Assembly (NCBI RefSeq): GCF_048771995.1 | Contig: NC_133050.1 | Coordinates: 7,302,501 to 7,366,500, forward strand | Source of the DNA: Taeniopygia guttata | Taxonomy: Eukaryota > Chordata > Aves > Passeriformes > Estrildidae | Direction: 5' to 3' | Length of the DNA: 64,000 nt | Shown: piece after piece, positions 1 through 13,138 of the stretch | Position numbering within the stretch: the first letter of the stretch is position 1 | Layout: every line of letters starts with the position of its first letter | Made by a program: the position numbers and the translations under genes | The notes under the pieces: model-generated | Database searches by the model: none | Seen by the model: the letters and a program-made list of their open reading frames with translations, nothing else | What the model was told of the DNA's origin: nothing

Positions 1-391
1 CGGGCGCGGCTCTCGGTGGCTCCCCGGGACCCCGGAGCTCCGGGCTCAGCCCCCGGGGGTCTCTCCTCCGCCGGGGACACCCTCGGGGCGTCCCCAGGGT
101 CCCATTTTGGGAGGGAACGATTCGGGAATTCCTCGTGTCCCTTTCCCAGCCCTGGAGGAGATGTGGGGCACAGGGAAGGTCCTGTCCCCCAAAGGGGACC
201 CCCCGTGTAGGATGGCAGAGAATTTGGGGTGGGGGTGGGACAGCACCATCTGTCCTGTCCTGGGGGTACCGGGGCCCCACAGAGCTGGCACGGGGCAGTG
301 ACGGTTTTGGGGGGCCTGGTGAGCCAGGGGACCACGCCAGGGCCCCGAGGGGTGCCTGGCACCCCACACCGCCCGCTGGTGGGGTCACACA
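1..391. other. GC-rich flank, no gene seen
   Basis: Unique-looking GC-rich sequence upstream of the first minisatellite. Short open frames exist on both strands but none shows an S100 or EDC motif, a convincing start context or splice sites. It may be 3' flank of a gene outside the window. Confidence 0.5.
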
Positions 392-1040
392 GATGGGTAA
401 TGGGATCACAGCTTGTTAATGGGGTCACAGAGATCTGTAATGGGATCACAGCTCATTAATGGGATCACACAGATCGGTAATGGGGTCACAGCTTGTTAAT
501 GGGGTCACACAGATCGGTAATGGGATCGCAGCTTGTTAATGGGGTCACACACATCACTGATGGGATCACAAGCTCATTAATGGGATCACATCTTGTTAAT
601 GGGATCACAAGCTGATTGATGGGATTACAGCTTGTAAATGGGATCACACAACTCATAAATGGGATCACAGGCTGATTAATGGGATTACGGCTCGTAAATG
701 GGATCACACAGCTCATAAATGGGATCACAGCTCATTAATGGGATCACAGGCTGATTAATGGGATTACGGCTCATAAATGGGATCACAAGCTCGTTAATGG
801 GATCACAGCTTGTTAATGGGATCATACAGCTCATTAATGGGATCACAGGCTGATTGACGGGATCACACACCTCATTAATGGGATCACTCTCGTTAATGGG
901 ATCACAGTGCACTAATGGGATCACACACCTCATTAATGGGATCACAGTGCATTAATGGGATCACACACCTCATTGATGGGATCACACACCTCATTAACGG
1001 GATCACAGGCTGATTGACGGGATCACACGGCTCGTTACCC
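392..1040. repeat. Minisatellite, unit about 20 bp (TGGGATCACAG..TTAA)
   Basis: About 30 imperfect copies of a unit built on TAATGGGATCACAGCTCAT, directly upstream of the promoter of the first S100 gene. Variant units carry ACACAGCTC or GGCTGATT. The array ends about 70 bases before the TATA box, so it forms the immediate upstream flank of that gene. Confidence 0.9.
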
Positions 1041-1113
1041 AAAAATGAGGCGCGGGCGAAACCGCGGCGGTGCCCGGGGGCCCGGCGCTGCCCGGGCAGT
1101 GCCCGTGCCCGGC

Positions 1114-1175
1114 TATAAATGCCCGGTGAGCGCCGGTGCCGCATCCAGCGGAGCCGATCTGTGCCCGGTGAGCCG
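1114..1175 (+). promoter_or_regulatory. TATA box and non-coding exon 1 of the first S100 gene
   Basis: TATAAA at 1114-1119 in a GC-rich setting, followed by a short leader ending at a GTGAGT donor at 1176 (an alternative GTGAGC lies at 1168). The acceptor is CCGCAG at 1241-1246, six bases before the ATG. A non-coding exon 1 is the usual S100 layout. Confidence 0.7.
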
Positions 1176-1179
1176 GTGA

Positions 1180-2408
<1,229 letters not shown>

Positions 2409-2564
2409 CCCCCGAGTGACCCCCAAGTGACCCCTGAGTGACCCCCGAGTGACCCCATGAGTGACCCCTCGAGTGACCCCCGAGTGACCCCCGAGTGACC
2501 CCTCGATGACCCCTCCCCGTGTCCATCACAGCCCTGAGTGGCTTTCAATAAAAGCTTTTCCCCA

Positions 2565-3145
2565 ATCCTGGCTGAGTTTGGGGGTTCTGTTCAGCTTCAC
2601 CCCAATCCTGGCTGGGTTTGGGGGTTCTGTTCAGTTTTTTTTGGATCCTGGCTGAATTTGGGGGTTCTGTTCAGCCTCACCCCAATCCTGGCTGAATTTG
2701 GGGGTTCTGTTCAGCCTCACCCCAATCCTGGCTGAGTTTGGGGGTTCTGTTCAGGATTTCCCCCAGTCCTGGCTGAGTTTGGGGGTTCTGCTCAGTTTCA
2801 CCCCAATCCTGGCTGAGTTTGGGGGTTCTGTTCAGGTTTTTTTGGATCCTGGCTGAGTTTGGGGGTTCTGTTCAGGTTCTCCCCAATCCTGGCTGAGTTT
2901 GGGGGTTCTGTTCAGGATTTCCCCAGTCCTGGCTGAGTTTGGGGGTTCTGTTCAGGATTTTCACCCCAATTATGGCTGAGTTCTGGGGTTCTGTTCAGGA
3001 TTTTCACCCCAATCCTGGCTGAGTTTGGGGGTTCTGTTCAGGATTTCCCCAATCCTGGCTGAGTTTGGGGGTTCTGCTCAGCCTCACCCCAATCCTGGCT
3101 GAGTTTGGGGGTTCTGTTCAGGATTTTCACCCCAATTCTGGCTGG
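2565..3145. repeat. Minisatellite, unit about 50 bp, downstream of the first S100 gene
   Basis: About 11 copies of a unit reading roughly CCCCAATCCTGGCTGAGTTT then GGGGGTTCTGTTCAG plus a variable linker. The array begins within 15 bases of the polyadenylation signal of the first S100 gene. Confidence 0.9.
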
Positions 3146-3499
3146 GTTCCAGGGCTCCGTGGCCACCAGCAGCCGGCCCGGCCTGACTCACACCTTCCTC
3201 CAGCTCCGGGGGATTTTCCACGGCACGAATCAGCCCCGGGAGGTTTTTTTTTGGGAGGAATTTGAACAAAAGCAGCTCTTGGATGTCTCCCCCGGCAATT
3301 CTGGCTGGCTCGGGGAGGGCACGAGGTGCCCGACAGCCACAATCCCCTGGCTCGGGGCTGGAATTTGGGAGTCGCGGGGCTCCCCCGCCCCCAGCAGCTC
3401 CGGGCAGGTCGGGGCTGGTTTGGGAAAGGTCCCTCGGCTGCTCTCCGCCTTTCCAGAGAAATAATCCCGCCTGTAAAACCCACACGAAGAATGACAGAG

Positions 3500-3850
3500 C
3501 CTGTCCCCAAGCCCCCAGATCCTCCCCAGAGCCCCCAGGTCATCCCCAAAGCCCCCAGCTCCTCCCAAAGCCCCCAAATCCTCCCCAAAGTCCCCAGCTC
3601 CTCCCCAAAGCCCCCAGCTCCTCCCCAAAGCCTCCAAATCCTCCCCAAAGCCCCCAAATCCTCCCCAAACCCCCCAGCTCCTCCCAAAGCCTCCCAGCTC
3701 TTCCCAAAGCCCCCAGCTCCTCCCCAAAGCCCCCAGGTCATCCCCAAAGCCCCCAGGTCATCTCCAAAGCCCCCAACTCCTCCCTAAATCACCCAGCTCC
3801 TCCCCAAAGCCCCCAAACCCTCCCCAAAGCCCCCTCGGGTCCCTCCAGGA
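3500..3850. repeat. CCCCAAAGCCCCCAGCTCCT minisatellite
   Basis: About 17 copies of an 18-21 bp pyrimidine-rich unit (CCCCAAAGCCCCCAGCTCCT and variants) upstream of S100A4. The Pro/Ser/Gln-rich frames through it are repeat artefacts. Confidence 0.85.
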
Positions 3851-4542
3851 GCTCCAACCTTTCTCCTGCCCCTTCTCCAGCCCTTTATAAAGACCCCCCG
3901 GCTCTCCTGCCCCTCCCAGTGACTCTCCCAAATTCCCACTCGCTGATGGGGGGCACAGGCTCAGCCCTGGGGGTTTCTTCTGCTAAAATTTAAAGACCCC
4001 CCCCCGAGCTGGGGTTTGGGGCATTTCCCACCGCCCTGAGCATCGGGGCAGCCGCAGCTCCGGTTGTCCCCGTTTTTGTCGCCGGTTTGGCCGGGCTGGG
4101 GCTCCCTGGGCCGGTTCCCGGTGCTCCCGCAGCCCCGGGACACCCGCCCGGGCCACCGGAGCGGCCCCGTTACACAACGGGGCCTGGAGACGCGCCGCCC
4201 TCGCCGTTAGGAAACACAAATTGCTGCCAGGAGACTGGAAAAAAAAGGAAAAAAAACCCTCAGCACAACCCCCGGCTCGGCAGCAGCCCCGCGGCCGAAC
4301 CCCGGGATGCTGCCGGTACCCACCGGGACATCCCCGACCGAGGGGTTCTCCCGGCCCGGGTGGTCCCTGGGCAGCCCCAGGGGCTCATTTTGCTCCTCCC
4401 AACCCAAACCGGTTCCTCGGCAGGGCGGGCCGGGGGAGCTGCCGGGTTTTTTCCTCTCTCCTCCTTTTTCCCTTTCTCCTCCTTTTTTCCTTGCCCAGCC
4501 CGGGCCGGTCGCTGTCTCCCCGCCGGGTGTGGCCGGGCGGGC

Positions 4543-5324
<782 letters not shown>

Positions 5325-5460
5325 GGGCAGGGCCCGGCACCGCCCCGGGACCCTCCCGCTGTCCTCCCGATGCCATTTCAATAAATCTCCTTGGAAATGA
5401 AGCGTTTTGGCCTTGGGGGTCTCTCTGCCCGGGCTGGGGGAAGCCGGGGGCGATGGAAGC

Positions 5461-5891
5461 TGCCCCTGTCCCTGTCCCTGTCCCTCTGTCCCTGTCCCTG
5501 TGTCCCTGTCCCCCTGTCCCTGCCCCTGTCCCCCTGTCCCTGCCCCTGTCCCTCTGTCCCCATCCCTGTCCCTCTGTCCCTGTCCCTGTCCCTGTCTCTG
5601 TCCCTCTGCCCCTGTCCCTGTCTCTGTCCCTCTGCCCCTGTCCCTGTCCCCGTCCCTGTCCCTCTGTCCCTGTCCCTGTGTCCCTGTCCCCCTGTCCCTG
5701 TCCCTGTCCCCCTGTCCCCCTGTCCCTGTCCCTGTCTCTGTCCCTCTGTCCCTGTCCCTGTCCCTGTCCCTGCCCCTTGCTCTGTCCCTGCCCCTGTCCC
5801 TGTCCCTGTCCCTGTCCCTGCCCCTGCCCCTGTCCCTCTGTCCCTGTCCCTGTCCCTGTCCCTGTCTTTCTGTCCCTGTCCCTGCCCCTGC

Positions 5892-5940
<49 letters not shown>

Positions 5941-6011
5941 TCCCTGTCCCTCTGTCCCTGTCCCTGTCCCTGTCCCTGTGTCCCTGTTCCTGTCCCTGTG
6001 TCCCTGTCCCT

Positions 6012-6043
<32 letters not shown>

Positions 6044-6156
6044 CTGTCCCTGTCCCTCTGTCCCTGTCCCTGCCCTGCCCCTGCCCCTGTCCATCTGTCC
6101 CTGTCGCTGTCCCTGTCCCTGTCCCTGTCCCTCTGTCCCTGTCCCTGTCCCTGTCC

Positions 6157-6214
<58 letters not shown>

Positions 6215-6246
6215 CTGTCCCTGCCCCTGTCCCTCTGCCCCTTGCT

Positions 6247-6281
<35 letters not shown>

Positions 6282-6343
6282 TCCCTGTCCCCCTGTCCCT
6301 GTCCCCCTGTCCCCCTGTCCCTGTCCCTGTGTCCCTGTCCCTG

Positions 6344-6376
<33 letters not shown>

Positions 6377-6481
6377 CCCTGTCCCTGTCCCTGTCCCTCT
6401 CCCTGTCCCTGCCCCTGTCCCTCTGTCCCTGCCCCTGTCCCTGCCCCTGTCACTGTCCCTGTCCCTGTCCCTCTGTCCCTG

Positions 6482-6518
<37 letters not shown>

Positions 6519-6607
6519 CTGTCCCTGTCCCTGTCCCTGTCCCTCTGTCCCTGTGTCCCTGTCCCTGTGTCCCTGTCCCTGTCCCTCTGTCCCTGTCCCT
6601 GTCCCTG

Positions 6608-6640
<33 letters not shown>

Positions 6641-6645
6641 CCTGC
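5461..6645. repeat. (CCCTGT)n hexanucleotide array, about 1.2 kb
   Basis: Nearly uninterrupted CCCTGT units with scattered CCCTCTGT, CCCCTGT and CCCTGCC variants. The - strand reads GGGACAGGGACAGGGACAGG, with regularly spaced G-triplets. Very long open frames on both strands (Pro/Cys/Val or Gly/Thr/Asp/Arg) are consequences of the 6-bp period and are not genes. Confidence 0.97.
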
Positions 6646-6969
6646 CCGGGGTGGATTCCTCGTTCCCGAGCCCTCCCGAGCCTCCCCCGGTGCCCGCGGG
6701 GCTGAGCCAGCCCTGCCCGGCCTCTCCTTCCCTGGAGCCGCGGACATCCCGCCGGGATGCGGCCACAGCTCCGGGCTGGAATCGCGCCCGCCCGGCTCTG
6801 CCGCTCACCCGGAGCTGAGCTTCGTCCTGCTCCAGGCTCCAGATGTGCCACACGCCCCTTCCAGATGTGGCTGTGCCCCCTCCATCACCTTCATGCTCAG
6901 CTCCTGAGCTCCCAGGGGCGCCACAAAGGGACAAAGAGGAGCAGGAGCGGCCTCAGGCTGTGCCAGGGG
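6646..6969. other. Unique GC-rich spacer
   Basis: No gene, promoter or recognisable repeat was seen between the hexanucleotide array and a CR1 fragment. Confidence 0.4.
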
Positions 6970-7075
6970 AGCCTCAGGGGGGATATTTGGGAAAATTCCT
7001 CCTGGAAAGGGCGGCCAGGCCTTGGAAGGCGCTGCCCAGGGAGGGCTGGAGCGGCGTGTCCGAGATCCTGGGATT
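6970..7075 (+). mobile_element. CR1 LINE 3' fragment
   Basis: Contains TTCCTCCTGGAAAGGGCGGC and CAGGCCTTGGAAGGCGCTGC, the sense form of the conserved 3' region of avian CR1 LINEs. Both ends are truncated. Confidence 0.55.
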
Positions 7076-7224
7076 TTAAGATTTAGGGAAAAACCATCTC
7101 CATCCCTGCAGAGTCAGAGAACCCCCAGAGAACGGGGCTGCACCGCCCCGGCACCCCCGGCAGCTGAGGGGAACCCCAAAATCCCCGACCTCACCTGTGG
7201 CTGTCTGAAGGTGGAATGATGCTG

Positions 7225-7685
7225 CCCAAAGGGATCCACCCTGAATTCATCCCTCCTCACAGGGATCCACCCCACACCCTCTCCCCTCACAGGGATCCAC
7301 CCTGAATTCATCCCCACTGTCAGGGGTTCACCCTGAATTCATCCTCACTGAGATCCACCCTGAATTCATCCCCACTGTCAGGGATTCACCCTAAATTCAT
7401 CCCCACTGAGATCCACCCTGAATTTATCCCCACAGTCAGGGGTTTATCCTGAATTCATCCCCACTGTCAGGGATTCACCCTGAATTCATCCCTCCTCACA
7501 GGGATCCACCCCACACCCTCTCCCCTCACTGAGATCCACCCTGAATTCATCCCCACTGTCAGGGATTCACCCTAAATTCATCCTCACTGAGATCCACCCT
7601 AAATTCATCCCCACTGAAATCCACCCTAAATTAATCTCCACCATTGGGGATTCATCCTAAATTCATCCTCACTGTCAGGGATCCC
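7225..7685. repeat. Minisatellite, ATCCACCCTGAATTCATCCC units
   Basis: About 15 copies of a 28-35 bp unit of ATCCACCCTGAATTCATCCC plus a variable CACTGTCAGGG or CTCACAGGG linker. Confidence 0.9.
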
Positions 7686-7689
7686 CACA

Positions 7690-8819
7690 CATCCCCATGG
7701 CACTCACCTGTCCTTGTCCCACTCCCCAGGTGCCCCAGCCACATCCTCTGCCATGCCCAGGCCTGCCTGAACCCGTGTCCCTGTGGTGTCACCCATGTCC
7801 CTGTGGTGTCACCCATGTCCTTGTCATGTCACCCGTGTCCCTCTGCCGGGCCCACGCGTGTCCCCTTCCCATTGAGGACGCGCCCGTCCCCGTCCCAAAA
7901 CCCGTCCCTTTGTGTCCCTATTTTGCAATTTTGGGGATTTCTGGCAGCGGTTCCTGGAGCTCCGGGATTAGGAGGCTGGCGGGGAGATGTCTCACGGCCG
8001 TTGTCATCATCACTTCCCAAAAGCCTTCATCACCAGCACGGGGCTGGACTCGGGTGGAGGCTCCTCCAGGCACCTGGGGCTCTGCAGCTCATCTGGACAC
8101 TGGGAACACTGGGGGGCCCCACTGGGAGCACTGGGGGGCCCCACTGGGAACACTGGGGGGGTCCCAGGCCTGAGGACAGCTGGGGGTGGGCACATTTGCC
8201 CATGCCCCGGGTTATCCTTGGCAGCAATTCCCGCTGCCGGGAAGTGGCACCTCCCAGGAGCGGCTGGCAGAGTCCCACGCAGCAGGGCTGTGCCCGGGGT
8301 GACTCCCTGCATCCAGGGGAATGTCCTCCTGGAGGGGTGGGATGTGCTGCCCACCCCTGGCACCTGGGAGGTGAATTGGGAGAGAATTTTCAAAGCCTGA
8401 TGAAATGAAATTGAAGTTTTTCAAACGCCTCTCGGTTGGCCCCATCTGTGAGTCAGAAAAGGGATTAACCCGAGACCTGTCCAGCAGCCAAATTCACCAA
8501 AAATTGGTGGCAAACCACATTCCCATGGGTAAAACCTGCTGGAGACCCCCACCCAGAAAAGTTCCTCTTCCATCATCTGCATTGAACACTTGGGGAACCT
8601 TCCAGAAAATCTTCTGCGCCATCTCTGACCCCTGGTGTAATTTTTGGTGTTTCCTTGTTTTGCCCAACGAGTTTGGGGCTTCCCCTCCCTCGATAACAGT
8701 TCCTGGATGGGGCGAGGAACCCGAAATCCTCACCTGGGCGTGCTGCGCTGCCTTGCACAATTCCGGGGTGACCGCCCCGACGGGAGCCGAGGCTGGCACA
8801 GCTGGCAGTCCCAGGAGGG
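7690..8819. other. Upstream region of the His-rich S100 gene
   Basis: Mostly unique sequence. It contains short tandem tracts at about 7775-7840 (CCCTGTGGTGTCACCCATGT) and 8097-8165 (CACTGGGGGGCCCCACTGGG). No gene is seen. Confidence 0.45.
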
Positions 8820-8903
8820 TATAAAAGGTGCCATCCCCAGCTCAGCATCACCCGATCCTCCTGCTCCTCTCGTCCCTCTGCAGAGCCCAGACCTCCTCCG
8901 AAG
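8820..8903 (+). promoter_or_regulatory. TATA box and non-coding exon 1 of the His-rich S100 gene
   Basis: TATAAAA at 8820-8826; the leader runs to a GAAG|GTGAGC donor at 8904. The matching acceptor is TCCCAGCAG at about 9041-9044, just before the ATG. Confidence 0.7.
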
Positions 8904-9045
8904 GTGAGCAGCTCCTCCCAGGCGCTGTGGGACGAGCGGCCGGTGCCGGTCCTCGTTCCGAGCGGCCGCTCTGCAGAACGAGTTAAACCTTTCATGCTTT
9001 GGGACTTGGTTTGGGATGTTTTGCTCTTTGTCTCTTCCCAGCAGG

Positions 9046-9858
9046 ATGAAAACCGACCTGGAGCTGGCGCTGGAATGCGCTGTCAACATCTACCACCGGT
9101 ACGCGGTGCAGCGCCCCGTGGACGACTACCTGAGCAAGAACGAGTTCTCCAAGCTGCTCAAGGAGACGGCCGAGCCTTTTCTGCGGAACACGGCGCCGGT
9201 GAGAGCCCGGAGCCGTGGGGCGCGTGGGAAGGGGTCTGGGGGATCCTCTCATTCCCGGGAATGTTGGGCACCTCCCGCTGGAATGGGGTGCTCATCCTTG
9301 GGCACTTCCAGCGATCCTTGGGGATGGGGGTGGGTCACGGAATTCCCAGAGTCGCTGGGTTGGAAGAGACTCCAAGAGGATCGAGTCCAACCCAGCCCCA
9401 ACAGCTCAACCAAACCCTGGCACCCAGTGCCACATCCAGGCTTCGTTTAAACTCCTCCAGGGGCGGTGATTCCCCCGGGCAGGCCAACCCAGAACTTTAT
9501 CTTGGGAGCTTCCCAAAGGGAGGGAGGTTTTTTGGGGTTCAGCCACAGCTGGGGACGGGCAGGGTGATGACCCCGAGCTGCCCGTGCTCCCCCACAGCCC
9601 AACACCAGCACGGACAGCTACATCCAGCAGCTCTTCACCAAAGCCGACGCCAACCACGACGGCCGCCTCAAGTTCACCGAGTTCCTGACCACGCTGAGCC
9701 TCGTGGCCATCGATGCCCACAACAGGTCCCACAAGGGCCCTGGTGATGACCACGGGCATGACCACGGGCATGACCACGGGCACGGGCACGACCACGGGCA
9801 CGACCACGGCCATGGGCATGACCACGGGCACGGGCATGGCCCTGGCCACCGTCACTGA
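9046..9858 (+). CDS. Calgranulin-like S100 protein with long Gly/Asp/His tail
   Basis: Coding exons are 9046-9198 and 9598-9858 (GTGAGA donor at 9199, CCCACAG acceptor at 9597, phase 0), giving 137 residues. Residues 1-50 form the S100 pseudo-EF-hand half. The second EF-hand has D68, N70, D72, R74, K76 and E79. H17 and D27, plus H92 and H96 (HNRSH), match the spacing of the interdimer zinc site of S100A7, A8, A9 and A12. From about residue 101 the tail is almost entirely DHGHDHGHGH repeats, far longer than the S100A9 tail. By family analogy the protein should bind calcium and chelate Zn, Mn or Ni outside the cell (nutritional immunity); this is inference. A CR1 fragment lies in intron 2. The polyadenylation signal AATAAA is at 9971-9976. 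It differs clearly from the MRP126 gene at 17-18 kb, so it is an extra calgranulin-group paralogue. Confidence 0.88.
9335..9475 (-). mobile_element. CR1 LINE 3' fragment in intron 2
   Basis: Antisense CR1 tail: GGTTGGAAGAGACTCCAAGA, GAGTCCAACCCAGCCCCAAC, then CCAGTGCCACATCCAGGCTT. It is wholly intronic in the His-rich S100 gene. Confidence 0.75.
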
Positions 9859-9994
9859 GACGGAAACATCGCCCACGGTGGCCGAGCCACGGGACTCTGC
9901 GTCCCCCCAGGAGCTTCGGCCCTTGCCTGTAACCAAACCTTTGTCACCTGCTTCTACTTCGTGGCATTGAAATAAAATCTCTTCCTTTGAGCAC

Positions 9995-10930
9995 CAAACC
10001 CATCCATGTGCCGTGTCCTGGGGAGGGGCTGGAACCCAGATTGAACGGGGAAAGCGAGAGTGGCACGGGAGGACACTGGTCTGGGCAGAGATGGGGGGTC
10101 AGGACAGGGTGTTGGGGGTCAGCCCCCAGGCTGAGGGGGCTCCTGGAGGTTGTCAGATCCCAGCGTGAAGCTCCAGGAGGTGCCAGAGGCGAAACACAGC
10201 TGGGATGGGGGGTCCTTCCTCAGGTCTCTGCCAACACGCAGCCCTGGAACTGGGGGTGCCACATCCAAGGGGTGTTACATCCTGGGGGTGTCACATCCCA
10301 GGGACACCTGATCCCGAGGGTGCCACATCCTGGGGGTCCTACATTCCAGGGCTGCCACTTCCCAGGCACCTGTGAGATGTTTTTGTGACCCTCCCCAAAA
10401 CAACTCAGCAGCCCCAGCAGAGCAAAGAACGAGGCCGAGGGGCTCCAGGGGCTCCATCCTGGGAGCTGCTCGGAGGAACGGCCACTCTGCAGGACAAGTC
10501 AAACATTTCATGGTTTGGGACACATCCCCCAGGTCACCACACACCCAAAGGCCACCGTGGGCTCCTGGGGGCTGAAGCAGGAGGGGAGAAGAGCTCCTGA
10601 CCCATCAGTGAGGGGACACTGAGGGGGAACCCCCGGTTCAGGAGGCTCCGACATCAGCCCAGACCAGGAACCTGTCCCGGGTGAAACCGGGGGCATTTGG
10701 GTGGTTCCCCGGTGACACAGGGCAGCTCTGAATTTGGGGAGCCACCCTCGTCCCTCGGGGGAAATGTCACTCACTGCCACCCCCGTGTCACTCGGGCATC
10801 GCTGCCCTTGCAGGGCTGGGCATGGCCAGCTGCTCCCCCACAGGTTTTAGGGGAAAAAAGGGAAAATTTGGAACTGCCCCAGAGCACCAGATGCTTTCCC
10901 TGCCAGCTGGGGGACGAGGATGCAGTTTGG
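9995..10930. other. Intergenic spacer with an S100-intron-like relic
   Basis: No intact gene. Bases 10470-10525 (GCTCGGAGGAACGGCCACTC through TTTCATGGTTTGGGAC) closely match 8957-9006 in intron 1 of the His-rich S100 gene, suggesting a duplicated non-coding remnant. Short CATCC[CT]GGGGGTG tracts occur at about 10260-10350. Confidence 0.45.
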
Positions 10931-10934
10931 GATG

Positions 10935-11365
10935 GGTGTCACTCCGGTTTGGGATCCCAGTTTGGGATGGGTGACACTCCAGTTTGGGATCCCAGTTTGG
11001 GATGGGGTCACTCCAGTTTGGGGGCCCAGTTTGGGATGGGGTCACTCCAGTTTGGGAGCCCAGTTTGGGGTGGGTGATACTCCAGTTTGGGATTGCTGAC
11101 ACTCAAATTTGAGATCGATGACTCTGCAGTTTGGGGTGAGTGACATTCCCAAATTGGGATCGCAATTCGGGATGGGTGACCCTCCAATTTGGGATGGCTG
11201 ACCCTTCAATTTGACATTGGTGACACTCCAATTTGGGATCCCAGTTTGGGATGTGTGACACTCCAGTTTGGGATCCTAATTGGGGATGGGTGACAGTCCA
11301 ATTTGGGATGGGTGACAGTCCAGTTTGGGATGGGTGACACTCCAATTTGGGATCCTTATTTGGGA
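10935..11365. repeat. GTTTGGGATCCCAGTTTGGG minisatellite, copy 1
   Basis: About 15 units of the type GGGATGGGTGACACTCCAGT plus TTGGGATCCCA. The same family recurs inverted at 12.7-13.1 kb and in this orientation at 14.4-14.6 kb. Confidence 0.92.
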
Positions 11366-11399
11366 TGGCTGACACCCCGCAAGGAGCGGGGCCGGGAAG

Positions 11400-12270
11400 C
11401 AAAAGGAGCTGTGCAGTGAGTCAGGGATACCGGAATAAATCCGTGCAATGCCCCGGGGACACAGGAGCATCCTCAAACAGGAATAGGCACCTCCAGTTCG
11501 CCTGGTCCTCCCCTGCTCCTCCTACCCATTGTCTGATTTTAAATCTTCTCATTGTCTGTTTTTAAATTTCCTCATTGTCTGATTTTAAATCTCTTCATTG
11601 TCTGCTCATTCTTGTCCCTGACACGCGTGACACACAGGTGACATCTGGCATGTGGCAACATGTGGCGTTTCCTGCACCAGCCAGAAAAGACCCTGGCCTT
11701 GGGTATTCTCCTGGTTTTGTGCCCAGTTTCCTCCAGAAAATCTCTGGAGCGAGAGTCGAGGACTGCTACAAGTAGAAAACAACGGAAAATATTCTGGAAG
11801 ACAAGTTATAAAATACAGATGCTGCTTTGTCTTGGGCAGTGTCCAACCAGTTGGGGCTGTAGAAAACAGAAATCACATTAAAAATTCACCAAGGGGACAA
11901 AGTTATCTCTGTTTCCATGTGGAACAGCCCAATATTTGCTCCTACAGCAGAAGGAAAATGTGCAAGTTTTTCGCCGCGTTGCAAAACTCCCCAAGTTTTG
12001 GCAACTTCTGCCCGAACGGCCTTGCCCTCGACATCGAGGTATGACAAAGCCGAGGTTCTTCCCCTCCCTGAGCCCTGTCAGAGGTGATGGAGGGGCCAAG
12101 GACAACATTTCCAAAGCCTGGTGGGTGCAACCAGGAACTGGAGCGGAGGAATGAGGCTGGGAGGGGCTCGGGGCTCCCACCTGGCAATTTCCAGGTGCGG
12201 GAAATGTGAACTCAAGCCGATGCTTGTGGCAGGTGTGTCACCAGCTCTGATGAAAGAGGACCTCATGCAG
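11400..12270. other. Upstream region of the second calgranulin-like gene
   Basis: Includes about four copies of CATTGTCTGATTTTAAAT at 11525-11610. The rest is unique and less GC-rich. TTGCAAAA near 11980 is a C/EBP-like word but is unsupported on its own. No gene is seen. Confidence 0.4.
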
Positions 12271-12271
12271 G

Positions 12272-12345
12272 TATAAAAGGGCTGCTCCAGGCTCCCGGGT
12301 CACACCGACGGATCCATCCCCTGCAAACCCTCCTCGGAGACCAGG
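12272..12345 (+). promoter_or_regulatory. TATA box and non-coding exon 1 of the second calgranulin-like S100 gene
   Basis: TATAAAA at 12272-12278; the leader ends at a CCAGG|GTGAGT donor at 12346. The acceptor CCCTGCAG at 13119 lies 19 bases before the ATG. Confidence 0.7.
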
Positions 12346-12744
12346 GTGAGTAGGACAAGGATGGTCCTTGCAGGGAAAAGGGTGAGGGAGAAGCAGTTTG
12401 GGATCCACCAGCCCAGGGCGATGGGTTCTCCTCGGGGTAGAGCAGGAGGTTGGTTTGGATTGGAAAATCAGGGCAAATTAATGGGATTTTGGTGACATCT
12501 TGGGTGGAGGCAGCACTAATTCTGTGCCCTCTGCCCTAAACGTCCTCGCTGGCGGTGCCCCGCTGGCCTGACCCTGCTCCCCTCACCTGAGAAAGGTCCC
12601 CAGGTGTGCTGGAACAAGCTGCTTCTTTGGCAAAGCCAAACCGGAGCCATAACCCAGCAATATCCCCAAATCCCCTCATTTTCTGCCCCTCAACAAGGAG
12701 CAGCAGGTGCCCCTGGCTCAGGCGCAGCTCAGGGATCTCAAACC

Positions 12745-13060
12745 GGAGTGTCACCCATCCCAAACTGGGATCCCAAACTGGAGTGTCACCCATCCCAAAC
12801 TGGGATCCCAAATTGGAGCGTCACCCATCCCAAATTGGAGTGTTAAACATTCCAAATTGGAGGGTCACCTATCCCAAATTGCGATCCCAAACTGGAGTGT
12901 CACCCATCCCAAACTGGAGTGACACCCATCCCAGATTAGGATCCCAAATTGGAGTGTTAAACATTCCAAATTGGAAGGTCACCCATCCCAAACTGGGATC
13001 CCAAATCGGAGTGTCACCCATGCCAAATTGGAGTGTCACCCATGCCAAATTTCATCCTTG
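12745..13060. repeat. GTTTGGGATCCCAGTTTGGG minisatellite, copy 2 (inverted, intron 1)
   Basis: About 10 units of GTGTCACCCATCCCAAACTG plus GGATCCCAAA, the reverse complement of the arrays at 10.9-11.4 and 14.4-14.6 kb. It ends about 60 bases before exon 2 of the S100 gene. Confidence 0.92.
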
Positions 13061-13138
13061 TCCCCCAGCCAATTTTTGGCTCCTCTCACGCCCTCGAGCT
13101 TTGTCCCCAACCCCTGCAGGTCCTTCCGGAGCTCAGCC

